The notes beneath the pieces are model-generated. The model did no database searches. It worked only from the letters and a program-made list of their open reading frames with translations, and was not told where the DNA came from. DNA of 64,000 bases from DASVFB01 sp963815965 (GTDB taxonomy: Bacteria > Actinomycetota > Thermoleophilia > Gaiellales > Gaiellaceae). Both the position numbers and the translations under genes were made by a program. Positions 16,014-23,305 of this stretch are shown piece by piece. The DNA lies in assembly GCA_963815965.1 (NCBI GenBank), contig CAWFIT010000002.1, positions 166,015 to 230,014 on the forward strand. The letters run 5' to 3'. Numbering within the stretch: position 1 is the first letter of the stretch; each line of letters starts with the position of its first letter.

Positions 16014-16661
16014 ATGGATCCGAACACGCTGGACCACGTCGCCTTCTGGGTCGACGAGCGAGATGCCATCGCCAACTTCGCGACACGCCACCTCGGCATG
16101 CACGTCATCGACCGGCAGGACAACTTCACGTTGGTGGGCTCCGATGCGCGTCGCGGCAAGCTGACGCTGTTCGACGCTGAAGGACCGCGCGAGCGCGGCG
16201 CGTTCGAGCACGTGGCGCTGCGCGTCAACTCGATCGAAGGCCCCGATCGGTACGAGCTTCCCGGCGGGATCGAAGTGCGCCTCGTCGAAGCGCCGACCGA
16301 GGTCGACTACGACCTCGATCACGTCGCGCTCATCACGGCGGATCCCGCTGTCACCGCGGAGGCGTACCTCGACTACGGCTTCGCGCCGACGACGCCGAAG
16401 GACGGCGTGCCGCGCGTCGAGGTCGGCGGCGCGTACGTGGAGTTCCACGAGGGCGATCCCGGAGATCCCGAGCGTCCGCTGCTCAACCATCTCGCCGTCC
16501 TCGTCGACTCCGCAGACGACCACAAGCGCGACGCGGAGGATGCCGGCATCGAGGTCGAGCGCTTCGTCGACGCGGCGAACACCCTCGCCGTGTTCCTCTG
16601 GGGACCGGACCGGGTTCGGATCGAGTACGTCGAGCACAAGCCCAGCTTCTCCCTGACGTGA
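16014..16661 (+). CDS. VOC (glyoxalase/dioxygenase fold) family protein
   Basis: A 215-aa protein made of two beta-alpha-beta-beta-beta modules: 'LDHVAFWVDERDAIANFATR' and 'LDHVALITADPAVTAEAYLD', each beginning with the metal-ligand His and each with a late acidic ligand ('VRLVEAP', 'YVEFHEGD'). The second half ends 'LWGPDRVRIEYVEHKP'. The substrate cannot be deduced. Its stop overlaps the GTG of the flavoprotein gene (GTGA), so the two may act on related compounds. Confidence 0.85.
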   Translation: MDPNTLDHVAFWVDERDAIANFATRHLGMHVIDRQDNFTLVGSDARRGKLTLFDAEGPRERGAFEHVALRVNSIEGPDRYELPGGIEVRLVEAPTEVDYDLDHVALITADPAVTAEAYLDYGFAPTTPKDGVPRVEVGGAYVEFHEGDPGDPERPLLNHLAVLVDSADDHKRDAEDAGIEVERFVDAANTLAVFLWGPDRVRIEYVEHKPSFSLT

Positions 16662-17758
16662 AATTGCACGTAGCCGGGGCCGGCATGGCCGGCCTTTGCG
16701 CAACGGCGCGTGCTCGCGAACTCGGCCTTGACGTCGTGGTCCACGAAAAAGGCGACCGGCCCGGTGGGTCGATGCTGCTCTCGTCGTGCGTCGTCTGGCG
16801 TTACCGAGACCTCGACGCTTTCCGCGCCGAGTGTCCAGGCGGCGACCCTGAGTTGCAACGGCAGGTAATCGAACGCCTCGACGAGGCAATCACGTGGCTG
16901 CGCTCGCTCGGGGCAGAGGTCGTCTGGGAGGAAACGGGTAACGAGCGCACCGTCGGCGTCCGCTTCGAGCCGCAGTCCCTGACCGACGTGCTGGCGCGTG
17001 CCGCCGGCGACGTTCAGCTCGGCACGACGGCACCCGACGACGCCGAGCACCTCGTCCTCGCGACCGGCGGTTTCCAGGGGAATCGAGACCTCGTGCGCGA
17101 GCACATCGAGCCGGGCGGCGAGCTGCTCGTCCGCGCGAACCGCTGGAGCGAGGGCGACGGGCTCCGTCGCGCGCTCGAGCGCGGCGCCGATCTCTCCTCG
17201 GGCATGGACGAGTTCTACGGCCGCGCGATGCCGGCGCCGCCGGCCGCGGTCCCCGAGGAGCGGTTCGTCGAACTCGCGCAGCTCTACGGGCGATACGCGC
17301 TCGTGCTCGACGACAGCGGTCATGAGTTCGCGCCCGACCCGATCTCCTGGTCGGAGACGGATCTCGTGCAGGCAATCGCTCGACGCCCGAACGCAAGTGC
17401 CTGGTACCTCGTCGATGACGACGCGCTTGACGTCGAAATCCGCGGCCGCACGGTCCGCGACATGGTCGACGCCGCGCGTGAGGCGGGCGGGGAGGTGCTG
17501 CTGCCGAAGGAGCTCGGGATCGAGCTTCCGGATGCCTACACCCACGCGGTGCACGTCGTCGCCGGGATCACGCACACGATCGGCGGCCTGCGCATCGACC
17601 CGCAGGCGCGCGTACTGCGCCGCGACGGCACGCCGATCGAGGGCGTCTACGCCGCAGGCGCCGATGCGGGCGGCATCTCCACAGGCGGTTACGCGAGCGG
17701 GCTCGCGTCAGCTCTCGTCTTCGGCCGGATCGCTGCGGAGACGGCCGCTGCCGGTTAG
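16658..17758 (+). CDS. FAD-dependent oxidoreductase (FAD_binding_2, fumarate reductase/KstD-like)
   Basis: A 366-aa flavoprotein. The N-terminal dinucleotide motif 'VAGAGMAGLCATARARELG', the adjoining 'VHEKGDRPGGSM', the mid 'LVLATGGFQGN' and the C-terminal FAD loop 'GGISTGGYASGLASALVFG' identify the class. It is shorter than typical ketosteroid dehydrogenases (around 500 aa), so the cap domain is reduced. The substrate is unknown. Coupled to the VOC gene; ends tail-to-tail over the gene at 17755. Confidence 0.85.
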   Translation: MKLHVAGAGMAGLCATARARELGLDVVVHEKGDRPGGSMLLSSCVVWRYRDLDAFRAECPGGDPELQRQVIERLDEAITWLRSLGAEVVWEETGNERTVGVRFEPQSLTDVLARAAGDVQLGTTAPDDAEHLVLATGGFQGNRDLVREHIEPGGELLVRANRWSEGDGLRRALERGADLSSGMDEFYGRAMPAPPAAVPEERFVELAQLYGRYALVLDDSGHEFAPDPISWSETDLVQAIARRPNASAWYLVDDDALDVEIRGRTVRDMVDAAREAGGEVLLPKELGIELPDAYTHAVHVVAGITHTIGGLRIDPQARVLRRDGTPIEGVYAAGADAGGISTGGYASGLASALVFGRIAAETAAAG

Positions 17759-17943
17759 GCCTGGAGGTAGGCGCAGGGGCGGTTGTCGCCCGGGAGCGGC
17801 GAAGGCGCGACCTTGAAGACGGTCCAGCGCTTGCCGTTGGACTCGACGGTCGAGCCCACGCTCGGAAGCTCGCCGCGCTCCTCGTGAAGCTCGTAGCCTG
17901 CGGGCGTCCAGACGAACGCCAGGTAGTTCTGCTCGTCACTCAT
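17755..17943 (-). CDS. Small hypothetical protein (62 aa)
   Basis: Begins 'MSDEQNYLAFVWTPAGYELH' and contains 'VGSTVESNGKRWTVFKVAPS', which looks like a small beta-barrel. No domain is recognised. It lies 16 bases after the histidine kinase gene on the same strand and may be the last gene of that operon. It overlaps the convergent flavoprotein gene by four bases. Confidence 0.55.
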   Translation of the reverse strand: MSDEQNYLAFVWTPAGYELHEERGELPSVGSTVESNGKRWTVFKVAPSPLPGDNRPCAYLQA

Positions 17944-17959
17944 CGGGCCGGGGCGGATG

Positions 17960-18613
17960 CTACTCCCGCGCGGCGCTCGCCGGAAGGTCGAGCACGATTC
18001 GCGTCCCGGCCTGTTGCTCGACTGCGAGACGCCCGTTCAAGGTGCGTGCGCGCTCGGTCAGCATGTCGAAGAACTCCCGGCGCCGCTCCTGCGAGCCGTC
18101 GTCCGAGATCGTCGTCACGAAGCGCCCCTCGGAGCTGCGTTGGACGGAGATCTGAATCGCCGTCGGCGGCCCGCGGCGCACGGCGCCGTCGAGCGCTTCG
18201 CGGACGATCTGGTACAGCGCCGCCTGCACCTTCTCGCCGAGCTCCTCGGCCGCGGAGACATCCACGGAGATCTTGATCTCCCGTTGCATGCCCACTTCGT
18301 CCGCGAGCGCCTGCACGGCCGGTGTGAACCCCTGGTCGCGGAGCACGACAGGCTCGAGGTTGAACGAGAGGTCGCGCAGCGCCCGGATCGCGTTCCGGTG
18401 GCGTTCGAGCGCGTCGGCGAGCACCTCCTTCGCGGTGTCGAGCCTGCCCTCGTCGATCGCGTGGCCAACGGCATCGAGCATGAGCGCGATTCCGGCGAGA
18501 TCCTGCACCGGCCCGTCGTGGAGAAACAGCGCAACCCTGCGCCGCTCGTCCTGTTCAGCCGTGATCAGGCGTTCGGCGAGCCGCGCGTGCTCAGTTCCCT
18601 CGTGGTCGAGCAC
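17960..18613 (-). CDS. Cytosolic NarL-type histidine kinase with degenerate ATP site
   Basis: A 217-aa protein with no sensor or membrane segment. The HisKA_3 dimerisation helix carries the phosphoacceptor His ('ERRRVALFLHDGPVQDLAGI'). The HATPase part is recognisable ('ALYQIVREALDGAVRRG', 'GRLAVEQQAGTRIVLDLP'), but the N-box Asn is Gly, and the G1 box reads 'ISDDGSQERRRE', lacking the Gly-x-Gly loop. It may therefore be a pseudokinase or phosphatase for the response regulator whose gene ends seven bases upstream. GTG/ATG start at 18613. Confidence 0.8.
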   Translation of the reverse strand: MLDHEGTEHARLAERLITAEQDERRRVALFLHDGPVQDLAGIALMLDAVGHAIDEGRLDTAKEVLADALERHRNAIRALRDLSFNLEPVVLRDQGFTPAVQALADEVGMQREIKISVDVSAAEELGEKVQAALYQIVREALDGAVRRGPPTAIQISVQRSSEGRFVTTISDDGSQERRREFFDMLTERARTLNGRLAVEQQAGTRIVLDLPASAARE

Positions 18614-18619
18614 GTGCGC

Positions 18620-19243
18620 CTAATCGATGATCGCGTCGCGGAGCGCGATCGCGACGGCGTGCGTCCGGGTGTCCGCCTCGAGCTTGGCGAGGATGTGGCG
18701 GACGTGGCTCTTCACGGTCTCCTGGCTGATGAACAGGCGCTGCGCCGCGTCGGCGTTCGACATGCCGTCCGCCAACAGTTGCAGGATCTCGCGCTCGCGT
18801 GCCGTGAGCATGTCCTCCCGGTCCTTGCCGCTGAGGAAGGCGGGCATCAGGGCCGGATCGATGAAGCTGTCGCCGCCGGCGACCTTCTCGATCGCGCGCA
18901 CGAGAGTTTCGTGCGGCGCTTCCTTGAGGATGTAGCCCTTGGCGCCGGACTCGAGCCCGCGCGCGAGCAGCGAGCGCTCGCTGTATGCGGTGAAGATCAG
19001 CACCGCGGCGTTGGGCTCCTTCTCCAGGAGCTCCTTCGTCGCGTCGAGGCCGTCCAGCCCGGGCATCCGGACGTCCATGATCACGACGTTCGGCTTGCGG
19101 CGTTCTGCGAGCTCGATCGCGGCTCTGCCGTCACTGGCTTCGCCGACGACGCGGATATGCGGCGCACGGGAAAGGGAGAGGCGCAGTCCTTCGCGCACGA
19201 CCTCGTGGTCGTCGACGATCAGGCACGTGATCTCGCTCGGCAC
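18620..19243 (-). CDS. NarL/LuxR-family response regulator
   Basis: A 207-aa two-domain regulator. The receiver has the acidic pair 'VDDHEVVREGL', Asp phosphoacceptor in 'VIMDVRMPGLDG', 'LIFTAYS' and Lys in 'YILKEAP'. The C-terminal LuxR helix-turn-helix reads 'LTAREREILQLLADGMSNAD' then 'ISQETVKSHVRHILAKL'. All phosphorylation residues are intact, unlike in its partner kinase downstream. GTG start at 19243. Confidence 0.92.
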   Translation of the reverse strand: MPSEITCLIVDDHEVVREGLRLSLSRAPHIRVVGEASDGRAAIELAERRKPNVVIMDVRMPGLDGLDATKELLEKEPNAAVLIFTAYSERSLLARGLESGAKGYILKEAPHETLVRAIEKVAGGDSFIDPALMPAFLSGKDREDMLTAREREILQLLADGMSNADAAQRLFISQETVKSHVRHILAKLEADTRTHAVAIALRDAIID

Positions 19244-19273
19244 CGGGACGATCGTATCCCGACGGCCGGTGGC

Positions 19274-20173
19274 CTACATCGAAAGCACGAGCTGCTCTGG
19301 CTCTACGGGCGGCTCGAGCCGGATGCGCCTGCGGTCGCGGACGGCGTGCTCGCGGGCAAGCCGCGCCACTTCGCGGCGCGCAGGCTCGGTATCCGCCTTG
19401 CGGAGATACGAGCGGCCGTTGGCGTACAGCTGCTCGTACCGCGACAGCTCTTCGGGCCAGTCCCGCGCCAGGTTTTCGAGGAAATGCTCGCGCGTTCCGG
19501 GCCTGAGGTGGAGCAGGTTCGCCCAGATCCCCGTGGCGCCCGCCGCGCGCGCCGCGCGTACGACGGCGGCGAGCTGCTCGGGCCGGTCTGACAGCCCGGG
19601 GAGGATCGGCGCCATCCCGACGCGCGCATCGATACCTGCGTCGACGAGCTCGCCGAGCGCGCGCAGACGCTGGCGTGGATGTGCGGTCGACGGCTCGGTC
19701 TTCCGCCAGACCTCCTCATCGAGGGTTGGGATCGAGAACGTCACGGTGATGTTCGCGCGGCGTGCCGCCTCCTGCAGCACGTCGACGTCGCGCATGATCA
19801 TCGGGCCGCGCGTGATGATCGAGAACGGATTCGACGCGCCGCTGAAGACCTCGAGGCACGAGCGGGTCAACCGGTAGCGGCCTTCAGCCGGCTGGTACGG
19901 ATCGGTCGCGGCGCCGACGACGACGTCTGCGCCTTCCCACGTCGGGCGCGCGAGCTCGCGTGCGAGCACGTCCGCGACGTTGATTTTGACCCGGATCGAG
20001 CGGCCGTAGCGATCGTCGGAGGGCCGGTCTGCGCGGCTCTCGAAGGCGCGGACGTAACAGAAGGTGCAGCGGTGCGCGCAACCCATGTACGGGTTGAGCG
20101 ACCACTCGAACATCATCCCGCGCACGCGGTTCAGCGCGCTCCTGCAGGGCTCCTCGCGGTACTCGACCTGCAT
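19274..20173 (-). CDS. Radical SAM protein (Rv2578c-like / SplB-related)
   Basis: A 299-aa radical S-adenosylmethionine enzyme: the cluster-binding motif is 'NPYMGCAHRCTFCYVRAFE' (CxxxCxxC), followed by 'ADVVVGAATDPYQPAE' and 'SIITRGPMIMRDVDVLQEA'. The family is related to spore photoproduct lyase, a DNA repair enzyme, but its own reaction is not known to me. The ATG at 20173 follows a TACACT box (20180-20185) and a consensus SOS box (20187-20200), so it is probably damage-inducible and nearly leaderless. Confidence 0.88.
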   Translation of the reverse strand: MQVEYREEPCRSALNRVRGMMFEWSLNPYMGCAHRCTFCYVRAFESRADRPSDDRYGRSIRVKINVADVLARELARPTWEGADVVVGAATDPYQPAEGRYRLTRSCLEVFSGASNPFSIITRGPMIMRDVDVLQEAARRANITVTFSIPTLDEEVWRKTEPSTAHPRQRLRALGELVDAGIDARVGMAPILPGLSDRPEQLAAVVRAARAAGATGIWANLLHLRPGTREHFLENLARDWPEELSRYEQLYANGRSYLRKADTEPARREVARLAREHAVRDRRRIRLEPPVEPEQLVLSM

Positions 20174-20179
20174 CCCACC

Positions 20180-20200
20180 AGTGTAGCGAACGTACGTTCG
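20180..20200 (-). promoter_or_regulatory. LexA (SOS) box with adjoining -10-like element
   Basis: CGAACGTACGTTCG at 20187-20200 is a perfect palindrome matching the gram-positive LexA consensus CGAACRNRYGTTYG at every position. TACACT (minus strand, 20180-20185) fits a -10 box and lies 6 bases from the start codon. The site sits in the 33-base gap between two minus-strand genes, so it should control the radical SAM gene separately from the upstream dehydrogenase. Confidence 0.75.
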
Positions 20201-20206
20201 TGTTCG

Positions 20207-20962
20207 CTAGCTGCGGCGGAAGACGTCGGCCGCGGCCTGGTGGAAGCCGGACGGCGCGCCGGCCGCCTCGAAGGTCGCTGCGATCTCCTCCATCTCGGCG
20301 ACCCAGCGCCAGCCCTTGGCGGCGGCCGAGCGTTCGGCGGACACGAGGCGCGCTTCGAGCTCCGGGATCGACTCGCGCCACTCGGCGAGCAGCGCCTCCT
20401 CGACGCCCTCGCTTCGCGCGACCTCGCGGATCGCCAGAAGGAGCGCCGCGGTGCCCTTCGTCCACGAGGCGTACGCCATCTTCAGTGCCGATGCGTCGCC
20501 GACGCCGTCCGAGAGCACGCGCGCGGTCACGTGCGTGCCCTCGAAAAGCTCTGCGGCCGCGGCGGCGTCGGCGCCCGAAAGGTAGAGGCGCGGTCCGTAC
20601 GACTCGGACGGCGGGCCGCCGACGATCCCGCCGTCGACGAAGCGCGCGAAGGTCGCCGCGATCCGGCGGGTCGTCGCGGGTGAGATCGCGTTCGCGTCGA
20701 CGAAGACACCCTCGAAGCCGCCGACGGCCTCCGCGACCTCAGCTGCCGCATGCGGCGGGCACACCGACAGGACGACGTCGCTCCGTCGCGCAAGCTCCGC
20801 GACGGTCACCGCGTCGTCCAAACCCGCAGCATCGGCCCGCACGGCCGTCGCCTCGCTGCGTCCCTCGGACGCCCAGAGCACGTCGATGCCGCGCTGCCGC
20901 AATACTGCGCCGATCGCGGCGCCCATCTCTCCGGGGTGCAACAAGCCGACGACGCTCGCCAT
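20207..20962 (-). CDS. 6-phosphogluconate/3-hydroxyisobutyrate dehydrogenase-like NAD(P)-binding protein
   Basis: A 251-aa protein whose N-terminus is a Rossmann fold ('MASVVGLLHPGEMGAAIGAV', the family's GxxGxMG form with His in the loop). It contains 'SDVVLSVCPPHAAAEVAE', 'FVDANAISPATTRRIA', 'FVDGGIVGGPP' and the helical C-terminal domain ('ASALKMAYASWTKGTAALLL', DUF1932 type). The lysine in 'LKMAYASWTKG' is in the catalytic position. Substrate unknown. The ATG lies in a CATG shared with the divergent gene. Confidence 0.82.
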   Translation of the reverse strand: MASVVGLLHPGEMGAAIGAVLRQRGIDVLWASEGRSEATAVRADAAGLDDAVTVAELARRSDVVLSVCPPHAAAEVAEAVGGFEGVFVDANAISPATTRRIAATFARFVDGGIVGGPPSESYGPRLYLSGADAAAAAELFEGTHVTARVLSDGVGDASALKMAYASWTKGTAALLLAIREVARSEGVEEALLAEWRESIPELEARLVSAERSAAAKGWRWVAEMEEIAATFEAAGAPSGFHQAAADVFRRS

Positions 20963-21878
20963 GACCAACGTCCAAGTATCCGTCACACAGCTCGACGCAG
21001 TCGGGCGGATCACGCTGCCACTGGCGACCGGACCGCGCCACGTGCACTGCTACCTCGTGGACGGCACGCTCTTCGACACGGGGATCGGGCTCGAGGCGCC
21101 GCCGTGGCGCGAGCTCGGGATCGAGCGGATCGCGATTACGCACTTCCATCCCGATCATGTCGGCGGCGCGGAGGCCGCAGCTGCCGAGTCCGGCGCCGCC
21201 GTCTACCAGGGCGGCCTCGACTACGCGCAGTGCGAGCGTGTCTGGGGCTCGACTGACTGGCCGGAGCGAATCGCGGACTGGTTCGTCACACACGGCGTGC
21301 CCGAGGCGATGACGCGCGAGCTGATCGAGCAGGGCCATGCGTTCGCGTCGTTCATCCGTTTCGCTCACGACCCCGAGCTGTTGTACGAGGGAAGCGAGCT
21401 GGACGGCTGGACGGTGCTCGAGCTGCCCGGCCATGCGGACGGCCACATCGGCTTCCTGCGCGACGGCGTGCTGATCGGCGGCGACCACCTGCTCGACCCG
21501 ATCACGCCCGCCGTCGGGCTATATCCCGAGAGCCGGCCCGATCCGCTCGGCGACTACCTTGCGTCCCTCGAGCGCACGGTCGAGCTCGACCTGCGCATCG
21601 TGTACCCGGGGCACGGCGAGCCGATCGAGGACCCGGCAGGGAGGGCTCGCGAAATCATCGAGCACCATCGGCGGCGGCTCGACAATGTGATCGCGGCCCT
21701 CGGTCCCGAGCCGCGCACCGGCTTCGAGGTCTCTCACGCCGTCTTCGGCCGTGAGCTCTCGCCTCAGCAGCGGCGCTTCGCCGTCGCCGAGGCGCTCTCG
21801 CACCTCGAGCGGCTCGTGCGCGAGGGTCGTGCGGCGCGCGGAGGGGATCGCCGGACCGTCACCTATACTGCGCCGTGA
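20961..21878 (+). CDS. MBL-fold metallo-hydrolase
   Basis: A 305-aa metallo-beta-lactamase-fold enzyme with 'ITHFHPDHVGGA' (HxHxDH), 'LELPGHADGHIGFLRDGVLI' and 'GGDHLLDP', and a distal His in 'IVYPGHGEPI'. A C-terminal winged-helix-like region ('LSPQQRRFAVAEALSHLERL') is shared with the LACTB2/RNase-like branch. The exact substrate is open. The start at 20961 overlaps the start codon of the divergent dehydrogenase by two bases; a later start is possible. Confidence 0.85.
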   Translation: MTNVQVSVTQLDAVGRITLPLATGPRHVHCYLVDGTLFDTGIGLEAPPWRELGIERIAITHFHPDHVGGAEAAAAESGAAVYQGGLDYAQCERVWGSTDWPERIADWFVTHGVPEAMTRELIEQGHAFASFIRFAHDPELLYEGSELDGWTVLELPGHADGHIGFLRDGVLIGGDHLLDPITPAVGLYPESRPDPLGDYLASLERTVELDLRIVYPGHGEPIEDPAGRAREIIEHHRRRLDNVIAALGPEPRTGFEVSHAVFGRELSPQQRRFAVAEALSHLERLVREGRAARGGDRRTVTYTAP

Positions 21879-21908
21879 TCGCAGACTTGGACGATCCGCT
21901 CAGTACCA

Positions 21909-21929
21909 ACGCCCCGGAGAGCGGGGCGT
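21909..21929 (+). promoter_or_regulatory. Hairpin covering the start of the CBS-domain gene
   Basis: ACGCCCC (21909-21915) pairs with GGGGCGT (21923-21929). The loop exposes GGAGAG, the likely ribosome site, while the right arm includes the first two bases of the GTG start at 21928. It may tune initiation of translation. Confidence 0.35.
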
Positions 21930-23226
21930 GACACTCCTCTTCGAGCTCCTCGCCGTCGCGGCGCTGATCCTTTTGAACGGGTTCTTCGTCGGCGCCGAGT
22001 ACGGCCTCGTCACTGTGCGGCGAACGCGTCTAGCCGAGCTCGCCGCCACGGGCGACCGGCGCGCACGGCATGTGCTCGGGATCACCGACTCGCCGCCGCG
22101 GTTCATCGCCGCGATGCAGCTCGGTGTGACCCTGACCTCCCTGGCTATCGGCGCGCTCGGCGAGCACGCACTGGCGAAGGTCTTCGACCCGGTGCTCGCG
22201 ACGGTGCTCGCTGTGATCCTGGCGTACCTCATCCTCACGTTTCTCCACGTCGTGATCGGTGAGCTCGTCCCTAAAGCTGTGGCGCTTCGCTACTCGGAGC
22301 GGACCGCCTTGGCCGTGTCGACACCCGTTCGCACGTTCTTCGTCGTCATGGGCCCGCTGGTCTGGGTTCTGCAACGCTCGACCGAGCTGCTGCTGCGGGC
22401 TTTCGGGCTCCAGCCCCCGGGCGCCGAGGGCATCGTGCACTCCGAGGCTGAGCTGAAAATGCTCGTCAGCGAGTCGACCGAGCGCGGCGAGATCGAAGAA
22501 GGCGAACAGGAGATGCTCTACAAGGTCTTCGACTTCGCCGACAAGGAGGTCTCGGACGTAATGGTGCCGCGACCCGAGGTGGTCGCGCTCTCCGTCGACC
22601 TCCCGCCGGAGCAAGCGCTGCAGGCCGTCCTCCAGTCGCCGTACACGCGCTACCCCGTCTACCGGGGCTCACTCGACCAGATCGTCGGTGTGCTCCACGT
22701 GCGCGACCTGATCGAGGCCATGCACGAGCGGGGGATCGCCTCGGTGCAGCTCGAGGAGCTGCTGCGGCCCGCGTACATGGTTCCCGAGACGAAAGACCTC
22801 GCGGCGCTGCTGACCGAGTTCCGAAAGCAGAACCAGCACATGGCGATCGTCCTCGACGAGTACGGCAACACCGAGGGGATCGTCACGCTCGAGGACGTGC
22901 TCGAGGAGATCGTCGGCGAGATCGAGGACGAGTTCGACCTCCCGGACGAGTCGGTAGAGCGCGTCGACGAGAACACGATCCGTATCGACGGCACGTTCCC
23001 GATCGACGACTTCAACGAGCAGTTCGGCCGCAACCTGCCCCAGGAGGACTACCACACGGTCGCCGGCTTCGTCTTCGGGCTGCTCGGCCGCGCGGCGGAG
23101 GTCGGCGACGAGTGCGAGGCCGACGGGCTGCGCTTCCGCGTCGACGAGGTCGAGGGAACGCGCATCCAGCGGCTGACGGTGACGTTCCTGCCGCCGCCGG
23201 CCGAGCAGGTCGCGGCAGAGGGCTAG
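21928..23226 (+). CDS. CNNM/CorC-HlyC family membrane transporter with CBS pair
   Basis: A 432-aa protein: an N-terminal DUF21/CNNM membrane domain ('LAVAALILLNGFFVGAEYGL' and two further hydrophobic helices), then two CBS domains ('VSDVMVPRPEVVALSVDL' and 'MAIVLDEYGNTEGIVTLEDV') and a CorC_HlyC C-terminal domain ('DDFNEQFGRNLP', 'YHTVAGFVFGLLG'). Related proteins export magnesium or other divalent cations, though many are annotated as haemolysins. The GTG at 21928 directly precedes the first helix; the frame is open upstream into the previous gene. Confidence 0.9.
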   Translation: MTLLFELLAVAALILLNGFFVGAEYGLVTVRRTRLAELAATGDRRARHVLGITDSPPRFIAAMQLGVTLTSLAIGALGEHALAKVFDPVLATVLAVILAYLILTFLHVVIGELVPKAVALRYSERTALAVSTPVRTFFVVMGPLVWVLQRSTELLLRAFGLQPPGAEGIVHSEAELKMLVSESTERGEIEEGEQEMLYKVFDFADKEVSDVMVPRPEVVALSVDLPPEQALQAVLQSPYTRYPVYRGSLDQIVGVLHVRDLIEAMHERGIASVQLEELLRPAYMVPETKDLAALLTEFRKQNQHMAIVLDEYGNTEGIVTLEDVLEEIVGEIEDEFDLPDESVERVDENTIRIDGTFPIDDFNEQFGRNLPQEDYHTVAGFVFGLLGRAAEVGDECEADGLRFRVDEVEGTRIQRLTVTFLPPPAEQVAAEG

Positions 23227-23254
23227 CCGCATCGATTAAGGTCGCGCGCTTGGC

Positions 23255-23274
23255 GCGAGGTGCTCCCACCTCGC
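23255..23274 (+). terminator. 8-bp hairpin after the CBS-domain gene
   Basis: GCGAGGTG (23255-23262) and CACCTCGC (23267-23274) form a perfect stem with a 4-base loop, 29 bases after the stop at 23226. There is no T-tract. It is a possible terminator separating this gene from the secreted propeller gene. Confidence 0.4.
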
Positions 23275-23305
23275 TCCTGGCAACCAACTCGAGGGAGGCA
23301 AATCG

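Noticed and set aside
17957..19591. A 544-codon open frame on the plus strand
   Set aside because: Opposite the histidine kinase, regulator and radical SAM genes, all of which have clear domains.
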